Of a stretch of DNA of 7,646 nucleotides, positions 1-5,177 are shown piece after piece. Position 1 is the stretch's first letter. Each line of letters starts with the position of its first letter. The notes beneath the pieces are model-generated. The model did not search any database. It worked only from the letters and a program-made list of their open reading frames with translations, and had not been told where the DNA came from. Position numbers and translations under genes: made by a program. Origin of the DNA: QALR01 sp964466625. Its GTDB lineage: Bacteria > Bacillota > Clostridia > Oscillospirales > CAG-272. The stretch is from positions 1 to 7,646 of the forward strand of contig CAYXQF010000091.1 in NCBI GenBank assembly GCA_964466625.1, given 5' to 3'.

Positions 1-43
1 CTCGTTGTTATTTTTGACAGATAATCCACGCGGAAGAGATTTT

Positions 44-61
44 CGGCGGAGAAACCCGCCG
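44..61. other. GC-rich hairpin without T-run
   Basis: CGGCGG (44-49) and CCGCCG (56-61) form a perfect 6-bp inverted repeat around a 6-nt loop, AGAAAC. No T-run follows on the + strand, so it is not a normal intrinsic terminator in that direction. On the - strand the repeat is followed by AAAATCTC, which is also not a terminator. It sits upstream of the XRE-gene promoter and could belong to the end of an unseen upstream unit or be a structured or operator element. Role unknown. Confidence 0.4.
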
Positions 62-81
62 CAGATTCCACGAAGCGTGTC

Positions 82-110
82 TTGTTGTTTTATCGCTTTT
101 ATGCTATACT
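82..110 (+). promoter_or_regulatory. Sigma-A promoter of the XRE regulator gene
   Basis: The -35 box is TTGTTG (82-87), followed by a 17-bp spacer and the -10 box TATACT (105-110). TGC directly before the -10 makes it an extended -10 promoter. Transcription would start near 116-118, about 20 nt before the start codon at 138. A good ribosome binding site, AAAGGAGG (123-130), follows with 7-nt spacing. Confidence 0.75.
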
Positions 111-137
111 ATTGGTGAAAGTAAAGGAGGTATGACA

Positions 138-527
138 ATGACAGCACCCTTGGAATTTGGAAAAAGAATCGCGGATCTCAGAAATGAGAAAAAACTGACG
201 CAGGCAGAGCTTGCGGAACTTTTGAACGTGAGCACGCAAGCGATCTCAAAATGAGAGACAGGTGCAGGCTTTCCAGATGTTCAAACGATACCGCAGATCG
301 CGCATGTATTGGAAACTACAACAGATTATCTTTTTGGCTGTATAAAAAAACAGCAAAAGATTCGAGTTTACAATGCTTATGGCAGGAATTCTCGCACACA
401 ACGATACTACAGCGAAGAAGATCTCAATGATAACTATTTGAAAAACGGTTGGCGGATCGCGAGTTATTCGCTTGCCAGCGAACAAGAGAATACGATTTTG
501 GTTGTTGTTTTGGAACGAGATGATTAA
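138..527 (+). pseudogene. XRE/Cro-family HTH regulator interrupted by in-frame TGA
   Basis: This was once, or still is, a DNA-binding transcription regulator of the XRE/Cro/SinR type. The ATG at 138 has an AAAGGAGG site 7 nt upstream. The first 38 residues contain the HTH start (FGKRIADLRNEKKLTQAELAE, then LLNVSTQAISK). The next codon is TGA (252-254), where the family normally has Trp in the sequence SKWE. The frame then continues cleanly with ETGAGFPDVQTIPQIAHVLE, TTDYLFG and a C-terminal tail to TAA at 525-527, 129 codons in all. The tail (NYLKNGWRIASYSL, ILVVVLE) resembles small modules often fused to Clostridial XRE proteins; I cannot name it with certainty. A TGG tryptophan in the same frame (NGWR) and TGA stops in neighbours argue against recoding. 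The stop falls in the recognition helix, so neither half makes a complete HTH. A TTG at 309 could start the rest but has no ribosome binding site. A recent nonsense mutation or an assembly error are the simplest explanations. Confidence 0.85.
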
Positions 528-539
528 AATCGCAAGCAC

Positions 540-577
540 AAAGCTCCTGCCTGCATGGGTCGGAGCTTTTCTTTTTT
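540..577 (+). terminator. Intrinsic terminator after XRE gene
   Basis: AAAGCTCC (540-547) pairs with GGAGCTTT (562-569) around a 14-nt loop. A T-rich run follows (TTTTCTTTTTT). It lies 13 nt past the TAA stop and closes the regulator's transcription unit. Confidence 0.8.
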
Positions 578-585
578 ATCTTAGT

Positions 586-603
586 GACGTGGATACACAC
601 GTC
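586..603. promoter_or_regulatory. Inverted repeat GACGTG-N6-CACGTC at panE promoter
   Basis: Two perfect 6-bp half-sites, GACGTG (586-591) and CACGTC (598-603), are separated by GATACA. The right half directly abuts the -35 box at 604. Size and position fit a dimeric regulator binding just upstream of, or against, RNA polymerase. The regulator is unknown; operator function is inferred from symmetry and position only. Confidence 0.4.
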
Positions 604-632
604 TTTACAATTTCGTGAAAACGTGCTATAAT
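604..632 (+). promoter_or_regulatory. Sigma-A promoter of panE-like gene
   Basis: TTTACA (604-609), 17-bp spacer, TATAAT (627-632), with an extended -10 TGC at 624-626. The -35 is one mismatch from consensus and the -10 is perfect. It lies 33 bp before the start codon. Confidence 0.85.
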
Positions 633-665
633 ACTAAATAATAAAATGATAAAGAGGTGTTTTCC

Positions 666-1682
666 ATGAGTAGATATGCAATTTACGGCGCAGGTTCTCT
701 TGGCACGGTGCTTGGCGCTTATATCACAAAAAACGGCGGTGAGATCGATCTTATCAACAGAAATCGCGCACATGTCGCAGCACTTCGGGAAAAAGGCGCT
801 GTGCTCAAGGGTAGTGTGGAAATGCAAGTTCCCGTTCACGCATTGACGCCTGATGAAATGAGCGGAAAATATGACGTGATCCTTCTGATGACCAAGCAAC
901 AGCATAATGTGGAGGTTGTCACAATGCTGAAGGATTATCTTTCCGAGGACGGTGTGATCGTGACGCTTCAGAATGGCTTGCCTGAACCGAAGATCGCGGA
1001 GATCGTTGGCACTTCCCATACGATGGGATGCGTGGTGGAATGGGGCGCGACGCTTTCGGAACCCGGTGTTTGTATTTTGACAAGCTCGCCTGACAGTCTT
1101 TCTTTCCATATGGGTAAGATGGACGGTATTTCCGATGAACAGTTTATGCGCGTGAAAAATTTGCTTGAACTCATGTGTTCCGTTCATGAGGAGAAAAATC
1201 TGATCGGTGCGCGCTGGTCGAAACTTCTCATCAATGCTACGTTTTCCGGGCTTGGCACGGTCGTTGGCGGCACGTTTGGCGACGTTTCCGAGAAAAAAGC
1301 GGCGCGCAAGATCGCTGTTCGTTGCATGAAGGAATGTATCGACGTCGGTCGTGCAACGGGGGCGGAATTCGTTCCGGTGCAGGGAAAGGATATCACGAAG
1401 CTCTTCTATTATAAAAATGCGGCAAAAAGAATTTTTGCCACACTTCTCATTCCGATCGCAATGAAAAAGCATCGCGCGATCGAGCCTTCCATGCTGCAGG
1501 ACATCAAAAACGGAAAACTTTGCGAGGTGGACGCGATCAACGGCATCGTTTGCGCTTGCGGTAAAGAATACGGCGTTGCCACACCCATCAACGACCGCAT
1601 CGTGGAAGTGATCAAAAAGATCGAAACGGGAGAATTGAAGGCGACAGACGAAAATATTCGTCTTTTTGACGATCTTCTTTGA
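666..1682 (+). CDS. panE: Ketopantoate reductase family protein (2-dehydropantoate 2-reductase)
   Basis: Family members reduce 2-dehydropantoate to pantoate with NADPH in the cytoplasm, a step of pantothenate/CoA synthesis. The 338-residue product has the N-terminal Rossmann nucleotide-binding motif GAGSLG (8-13), the TK pair near 76, and QNG (102-104). It also has the catalytic lysine region WSKLLIN (K186, N190) and the C-terminal substrate region SMLQDI...EVDAING (E287, D289, N292). These match the E. coli PanE order (K176, N180, E256). The second asparagine expected four residues after N190 is a serine (S194), so substrate choice could differ. The ATG at 666 is chosen over an upstream in-frame GTG (657) because AAAGAGG (651-657) is correctly spaced to the ATG and overlaps the GTG. 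No panB or panC is nearby and the gene is flanked by its own promoter and terminator. Paralogues of this fold act on other 2-keto acids, so the exact substrate is not proven. Confidence 0.85.
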   Translation: MSRYAIYGAGSLGTVLGAYITKNGGEIDLINRNRAHVAALREKGAVLKGSVEMQVPVHALTPDEMSGKYDVILLMTKQQHNVEVVTMLKDYLSEDGVIVTLQNGLPEPKIAEIVGTSHTMGCVVEWGATLSEPGVCILTSSPDSLSFHMGKMDGISDEQFMRVKNLLELMCSVHEEKNLIGARWSKLLINATFSGLGTVVGGTFGDVSEKKAARKIAVRCMKECIDVGRATGAEFVPVQGKDITKLFYYKNAAKRIFATLLIPIAMKKHRAIEPSMLQDIKNGKLCEVDAINGIVCACGKEYGVATPINDRIVEVIKKIETGELKATDENIRLFDDLL

Positions 1683-1705
1683 ACTTTGATATGAAAAGTT
1701 TTGAA

Positions 1706-1739
1706 AAAAAGACTGCGAATTTTCGCGGTCTTTTTCTTT
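1706..1739 (+). terminator. Intrinsic terminator after panE-like gene
   Basis: AAAAAGACTGCG (1706-1717) pairs with CGCGGTCTTTTT (1724-1735), with one G-T pair, around the loop AATTTT. The T-run continues to 1739. It begins 23 nt after the TGA stop. Confidence 0.85.
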
Positions 1740-1755
1740 ATACAAGAGAATACTA

Positions 1756-1784
1756 TTGAATTTTTCGCCTCATTATGCTATACT
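1756..1784 (+). promoter_or_regulatory. Sigma-A promoter of EEP-family gene
   Basis: TTGAAT (1756-1761), 17-bp spacer, TATACT (1779-1784), with extended -10 TGC at 1776-1778. It shares the string TTATGCTATACT with the promoter of the XRE gene. The start codon is at 1819. Confidence 0.8.
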
Positions 1785-1804
1785 GGATAAAAAAGATAAT
1801 GCGC

Positions 1805-1810
1805 AGGAGG
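1805..1810 (+). promoter_or_regulatory. Ribosome binding site fixing the EEP gene start
   Basis: AGGAGG at 1805-1810 lies 8 nt before the ATG at 1819. The open frame extends further upstream to a TTG at 1756, but that codon lies inside the -35 box of the promoter, so the downstream ATG is the real start. Confidence 0.8.
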
Positions 1811-1818
1811 AAAAATTT

Positions 1819-2604
1819 ATGTCTACCGCAAAGATTGTATCGTTTAATATCCGCAACGTCTGGCTTTGGAGAAAAGAAGGTGTGAATTGTTTTGTTTTTC
1901 GTGCCGGTCTTATTTATGAGAAGATCAATCGTGAAAAGCCTGATGTGATCGCTTTTCAAGAGATCATGCCAAGTCACTTGGAGCTTCTCCAAAAGATGCT
2001 TCCTGAATATGAATTTTTCGGTCAATACCGCAACGCAGATTACACCGGAGAAGGACTTTACACCGCGATTCGAAAGGAATCTTTCTCGATGATCGCTTAT
2101 GAAACGTTCTGGATCAGCCCCACACCGTATGTTCCCGGTTCCCGTTTTGAAGATCAGAGCGAATGTCCGCGTATTTGCGTTGTCACGCATGTTCGCCATA
2201 AGGAAAGCGGAAAAATGTTCCGCCTTTATAATATTCACCTCGATCATATTTCCGACAAGGCACGCATTGAAGGAATCCAATGCGTTTTAAAACAAATGGA
2301 AGGCTTCAATGCGAAGGTGACGTTGCCTTCCTTGATTTTGGGTGACTACAATGCACGTCCCGAAAGCGAGACGATTCGTTTCTGCAATGAGCACAAAGAT
2401 CCCGTGATCAAGGACGTCACATCTCATATTGAAAACACTTGTCATAGTTACGGCACAGAAGTGCAAAAGATCGACTATATCTACGTTTCCGAAGATATAG
2501 AAGATGCCGTTTTGGAATCGGGTATTTGGGATACGAACTTTAATGGTATTTACCTTTCTGACCATTATCCCGTTTATATTAACGTAGATCTTGATAAATT
2601 CTAA
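1819..2604 (+). CDS. Endonuclease/exonuclease/phosphatase (EEP) family protein
   Basis: The 261-residue product is a metal-dependent phosphoesterase of the DNase I/exonuclease III/inositol-phosphatase fold. All expected active-site blocks are present in order: SFNIR (N10), FQE (E48, metal ligand), NIHLDH (H140), LGDYNARP (D176, N178), KIDYIY (D219) and the terminal SDHYP (D248, H249). The stretch FWISPTP near 97-103 followed by CPRICV near 116-121 is typical of the bacterial 'endonuclease/exonuclease/phosphatase family' subgroup. That subgroup has no firm substrate; candidates include sugar-phosphate or phosphodiester substrates and nucleic acid. No signal peptide or membrane segment is seen, so it should be cytoplasmic. 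It is a single-gene unit with its own promoter and a strong terminator. The fold is clear; the substrate is unknown. Confidence 0.9.
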   Translation: MSTAKIVSFNIRNVWLWRKEGVNCFVFRAGLIYEKINREKPDVIAFQEIMPSHLELLQKMLPEYEFFGQYRNADYTGEGLYTAIRKESFSMIAYETFWISPTPYVPGSRFEDQSECPRICVVTHVRHKESGKMFRLYNIHLDHISDKARIEGIQCVLKQMEGFNAKVTLPSLILGDYNARPESETIRFCNEHKDPVIKDVTSHIENTCHSYGTEVQKIDYIYVSEDIEDAVLESGIWDTNFNGIYLSDHYPVYINVDLDKF

Positions 2605-2616
2605 AAGATAAAAAGC

Positions 2617-2652
2617 TGCACCGATTTTTTGAAAAATCGGTGCAAATTTTTT
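2617..2652 (+). terminator. Strong intrinsic terminator after EEP gene
   Basis: TGCACCGATTTT (2617-2628) pairs perfectly over 12 bp with AAAATCGGTGCA (2633-2644), with a 4-nt loop. A run of six T follows (2647-2652). It starts 12 nt after the TAA stop. Confidence 0.9.
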
Positions 2653-2659
2653 CTGTTTT

Positions 2660-2687
2660 TGTGACCTCTTCCCATTCTTTTCTGTAT
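2660..2687 (+). promoter_or_regulatory. Putative ECF-type, autoregulated promoter
   Basis: TGTGAC (2660-2665) and CTGTAT (2682-2687) are separated by 16 bp, mostly pyrimidine (CTCTTCCCATTCTTTT). This layout resembles ECF promoters, whose -35 carries an AAC-like core after TG and whose -10 is CGTA/CGTC-like. No good sigma-A promoter is seen before the sigma gene, and ECF operons commonly read their own promoter. The assignment is by analogy, not by an exact consensus match. Confidence 0.5.
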
Positions 2688-2720
2688 ATTTAAGCGAAGA
2701 CGGACGAAAGGAGATAAGAC

Positions 2721-3281
2721 ATGACAGATGAAAATATTGTGAGTCTGTATTGGGATCGAAGCGAAAATGCTTTGCATGAAACCGAAAAAATGTACGGACG
2801 TTATTTTCGTTATATTGCCGGCACGATCGTGAAAAACGAAGAAGATGCCAAAGAGATCGTAAATGACGCATATCTGAAAGCATGGCAATTGATACCGCCC
2901 GAAAGACCGCTCCGCTTGAAAGCTTTTATCGGGAAGATTACCCGCCAGCTTGCGATCAATCGCTTGGAGAAAAACACGGCACAGAAGCGCGGCGGCGCAG
3001 AATACGATCTGGCGCTTTCGGAGCTTGCGGAGTGTATTCTGCAAGATGGCGAAGGTGAGGATATCGGCGACCTTCTCGCTTTGCAGGAAGCCTTGAATCG
3101 GTTTTTGCGTGATTTGCCGCAGGATACGAGAAGAATGTTCATTCAGCGTTATTGGTATATGTGCTCGATCGCCGAGATCGCAGAAGAATTTTCAGCCAGT
3201 GAAAGCAAAGTGAAAATGCAGCTTTTGCGCACAAGGGAAAAGTTCAGAGAATTTTTGAAAAGGGAGGGGTTTGAAAGATGA
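2721..3281 (+). CDS. ECF-type RNA polymerase sigma factor
   Basis: This 186-residue protein directs RNA polymerase to a small regulon in response to a signal. Region 2 spans about 21-88, with KMYGRYFRYIAGTIVKNEED and then AKEIVNDAYLKAWQLIPP, followed by FIGKITRQLAINRL. That last block is typical of the Clostridial ECF subgroup. Region 4 spans about 121-182 (LNRFLRDLPQDTRRMFIQRY), with an HTH at about 147-170 (CSIAEIAEEFSASESKVKMQ). There is no region 1.1 or 3, as expected for ECF sigmas. The ATG at 2721 has AAAGGAGA (2707-2714) 6 nt upstream. Its TGA stop overlaps the next start (ATGA at 3278-3281), so both proteins are translated together. It is likely to be held inactive by the downstream membrane protein and to transcribe its own operon. 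The stimulus cannot be read from the sequence. Confidence 0.92.
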   Translation: MTDENIVSLYWDRSENALHETEKMYGRYFRYIAGTIVKNEEDAKEIVNDAYLKAWQLIPPERPLRLKAFIGKITRQLAINRLEKNTAQKRGGAEYDLALSELAECILQDGEGEDIGDLLALQEALNRFLRDLPQDTRRMFIQRYWYMCSIAEIAEEFSASESKVKMQLLRTREKFREFLKREGFER

Positions 3282-4351
3282 AAGCAAAGAATATTTTGGA
3301 CGCGATGGGCGGCATTGATGATGAACTCATTTTAGATGCGGCGCCTATAGAAAAAACAAAAAAGAAAATTACGTGGCACCGTTACGGGGCGATGGCGGCT
3401 TGCCTTGCCTTGGTCACGGCAGGCGCGCTTGCGGTGAGTATGCCGTTTATTTCACAAAGCATTGAGCCGGGACCTTCCGAAACGACGACCGCCTTTGATG
3501 TTTCCCGATATACGTTTGCGGAATCGCAGGGGATTTTTGGTATCAAGAGAAACGAGGAATTTTCTAATGCATTATATATGTCTGATTGGCTTGTCAATGT
3601 GATTCAAGATGAATTTTATGAGAACTATCTCTCGAGCCGTGTGATCAACGCATTTTATGTTGGTGAGATGCTTGATACTGTGACCGTGAAATCTTCTTGG
3701 CACCATCGCGTAGGTGAAGAAACGGATATCGAATATTTACAAGCGGAAATTTATGAGATCCGAGGTGTGGACCCCACGGCGGCTGTTTGCCTGCGCTATA
3801 TTGACAAAGGCTCTTCCTTAACAACTACACATTATTATACGTTTATCAACACCGAGTTTGCACCGTCAACGCTTGGCGAATTTTTCGAAGCATTTGCCGC
3901 TGAAAAATATTTTTCTGTGGAAATGAGCGCTTTGATTGACAGCATTGTCTATGGGGAAAATGAACTTATTTATCATCAATATCAGTATGATGAAATGGTG
4001 GCAAACAAAATTGCAGAAAAACTTCTTTTGTGCGATGCAAAAACTGAGATATTGACCGACGAAGCACATGAAGAAATCATCAAAAATTGCACCAAACAAG
4101 CACGGATCCGTTATGATCTGCCGTCCACAGGTATCGTAAGCGGTCTTTTTTACGTTACAGATAACGGATATCTTTTGCATGTTTGGAACGAAACAGCTTA
4201 TTATTATGAAATCGGCGCGAAGACGGCAAGAGATATCATTGGCATCATTTGTGAGGGCGAACCATATCAGGCACCTTCCGAAGATATGACGGTGACGTAT
4301 ACTTCCGGTGTTTGTGAAACTTCTGCCGCGGCGGAACCGGTAAACGAATGA
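3278..4351 (+). CDS. Single-pass membrane protein, probable anti-sigma factor
   Basis: The 357-residue product has a short cytoplasmic N-terminus (1-35) with a conserved-looking acidic block, GGIDDELILDA (11-21), and a basic stretch, KKKITWHR. One membrane helix follows at about 36-58 (YGAMAACLALVTAGALAVSM), then a roughly 300-residue extracytoplasmic part. That part contains VINAFYVGEMLDTVTV (122-137), AEIYEIRGVDPTAAVCLRY (156-174) and a TLGEFFEAF block (198-206). Such segments recur in the membrane partners of Clostridial ECF sigma factors. The start overlaps the sigma stop (ATGA), with AGGGAGGGG 8 nt upstream. It has no zinc-binding ZAS motif (HxxxCxxC) in the N-terminus, so the sigma-binding element would be the short DDELI region. 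The gene pair, coupling and topology support an anti-sigma role; the sensed signal, perhaps a cell-envelope condition, is unknown. Confidence 0.75.
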   Translation: MKAKNILDAMGGIDDELILDAAPIEKTKKKITWHRYGAMAACLALVTAGALAVSMPFISQSIEPGPSETTTAFDVSRYTFAESQGIFGIKRNEEFSNALYMSDWLVNVIQDEFYENYLSSRVINAFYVGEMLDTVTVKSSWHHRVGEETDIEYLQAEIYEIRGVDPTAAVCLRYIDKGSSLTTTHYYTFINTEFAPSTLGEFFEAFAAEKYFSVEMSALIDSIVYGENELIYHQYQYDEMVANKIAEKLLLCDAKTEILTDEAHEEIIKNCTKQARIRYDLPSTGIVSGLFYVTDNGYLLHVWNETAYYYEIGAKTARDIIGIICEGEPYQAPSEDMTVTYTSGVCETSAAAEPVNE

Positions 4352-4371
4352 CCTGTGTTTTCATGAATATA

Positions 4372-4404
4372 AAAAATACCTGCCATGAAGTGGCAGGTAT
4401 TTTT
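4372..4404. terminator. Bidirectional terminator between sigma operon and NUDIX gene
   Basis: TACCTGCCA (4377-4385) pairs perfectly with TGGCAGGTA (4391-4399) around the loop TGAAG. An A-run on the left (4372-4376) and a T-run on the right (4400-4404) make it work on both strands. It lies 20 nt past the anti-sigma stop and 4 nt past the stop of the convergent NUDIX gene. Confidence 0.9.
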
Positions 4405-4408
4405 CTTC

Positions 4409-4975
4409 TTAAAGCCCCAGGATCAGCTTTGCTTTGAGCACAGCAGTCTGTGTTTTTGCATCCGTGATCTTGTTATCAAGAATCATCTGAACGACTTCTG
4501 TAAAAGGAAGTTTAACAACGTCCAAAAATTCGTCTTCATCGAGTTCTTGTTCGCCCTTTTTCAGTCCCGTGGCGATGAACATATGAATGTTTTCGCTGAG
4601 AATTGCAGGGGAAGGATAAAGCTCACCGATGAACGTATATTTTTCTGCGGTGTAACCGGTTTCTTCGCGGAGCTCGCGTTTTGCCGCTTCCAAATGGTCA
4701 AATTCACCTTTATCAAGCTTGCCTGCGGGAATTTCCCAAATAACTTCATCGAAAGGATAGCGGAATTGACGTTCCATGATGATTTCGCCTTCGTCTGTAA
4801 CGGGAACTACGCAAACAGCACCGTTATGAAGCGCAACCTCGCGTGTTGCTTTGGCGCCGTTGGGAAGTTCGACGGTGTCGCGGACAAGATGAACGATATA
4901 GCCGTCAAAAATTTCTTCGCGCGCGATCTTTGTTTCTTTCAGTTCGTTATAAAGTTTTTTGCAATCTTCTGTCAT
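4409..4975 (-). CDS. NUDIX hydrolase, probable ADP-ribose pyrophosphatase
   Basis: Enzymes of this type cleave ADP-ribose, and related nucleoside diphosphate sugars, to AMP and a sugar phosphate, clearing a reactive metabolite in the cytoplasm. The product has 188 residues, a usual family length. The NUDIX box runs from G85 to Y108, with E91 and the core RELREETGY (100-108) supplying the metal-binding glutamates. Upstream lies RQFRYPFDEVIWEIPAG (69-85), the typical ADPRase approach to the box. Downstream lies YPSPAILSE (120-128), close to the Y-x-SPG-x-x-x-E signature seen in ADP-ribose enzymes. The box holds one extra residue: eight rather than seven residues lie between E91 and R100. The start at 4975 has AAAGAGGA on the - strand (about 4982-4989). 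It is a single-gene unit. The family is sure; the substrate preference is inferred. Confidence 0.88.
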   Translation of the reverse strand: MTEDCKKLYNELKETKIAREEIFDGYIVHLVRDTVELPNGAKATREVALHNGAVCVVPVTDEGEIIMERQFRYPFDEVIWEIPAGKLDKGEFDHLEAAKRELREETGYTAEKYTFIGELYPSPAILSENIHMFIATGLKKGEQELDEDEFLDVVKLPFTEVVQMILDNKITDAKTQTAVLKAKLILGL

Positions 4976-5014
4976 ACAAAATCCTCTTTTCCAAATAAAA
5001 GTTTTTCAATCATT

Positions 5015-5043
5015 ATTATACACCAAGCAAGGGAATTGCGCAA
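5015..5043 (-). promoter_or_regulatory. Sigma-A promoter of NUDIX gene
   Basis: Read on the - strand: TTGCGC (5043-5038), 17-bp spacer, TATAAT (5020-5015). The -35 lies within the 8-bp palindrome TTGCGCAA (5036-5043). Unlike most promoters in this window it has no TGn extension before the -10. Confidence 0.75.
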
Positions 5044-5107
5044 GTGGGATACGCTGTTTTCTTCACTTTTATCACGGTGTCGGGTGCCTTTTTTTGAAAC
5101 AGATAAC

Positions 5108-5136
5108 TTGACTTTTGATGGTAAAAATGATATATT
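5108..5136 (+). promoter_or_regulatory. Sigma-A promoter of SGNH hydrolase gene
   Basis: TTGACT (5108-5113), 17-bp spacer, TATATT (5131-5136), with extended -10 TGA at 5128-5130. Transcription should start near 5142-5144. It diverges from the NUDIX promoter, with 64 bp between the two -35 boxes. Confidence 0.85.
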
Positions 5137-5148
5137 GAAAAAAACGCA

Positions 5149-5162
5149 TGCAAGCTCTTGCA
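5149..5162. promoter_or_regulatory. Inverted repeat TGCAAG-CT-CTTGCA in 5' leader
   Basis: Perfect 6-bp half-sites (5149-5154 and 5157-5162) around CT lie just downstream of the predicted transcription start and directly against the ribosome binding site at 5163-5169. It could be an operator that blocks early transcription, or a small RNA hairpin (5-bp stem, GCTC loop) beside the ribosome binding site. Function is inferred from position. Confidence 0.4.
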
Positions 5163-5169
5163 GAAAGGA
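5163..5169 (+). promoter_or_regulatory. Ribosome binding site fixing the SGNH gene start
   Basis: GAAAGGA at 5163-5169 lies 8 nt before the ATG at 5178. An in-frame ATG at 5148 lies upstream of it with no ribosome binding site and almost at the predicted transcription start, so 5178 is preferred. Confidence 0.75.
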
Positions 5170-5177
5170 ATTTAATA

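Noticed and set aside
1..24. Tail of an upstream coding region (LVVIFDR then TAA)
   Set aside because: Only seven codons are visible; there is nothing to tell it from chance.
252..254. TGA read as tryptophan (alternative genetic code)
   Set aside because: The panE-like, sigma and anti-sigma genes all end at TGA with sensible protein ends, and TGG is used for Trp throughout, including in the same frame.
576..1745. Long open frame on the - strand opposite the panE-like gene
   Set aside because: It is antisense to a gene with clear family motifs, promoter and ribosome binding site, runs through its terminator and promoter, and its translation has no recognisable domain.
5071..5097. GC-rich string followed by seven T, upstream of the SGNH promoter, as a terminator
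   Set aside because: The string GGTGTCGGGTGCC does not fold on itself into a real stem, and no gene ends there on the + strand.
5095..5122. TGAAAC as a second ECF -35 box
   Set aside because: No CGTA/CGTC-like -10 follows at 16 bp, and a strong sigma-A promoter lies just downstream.
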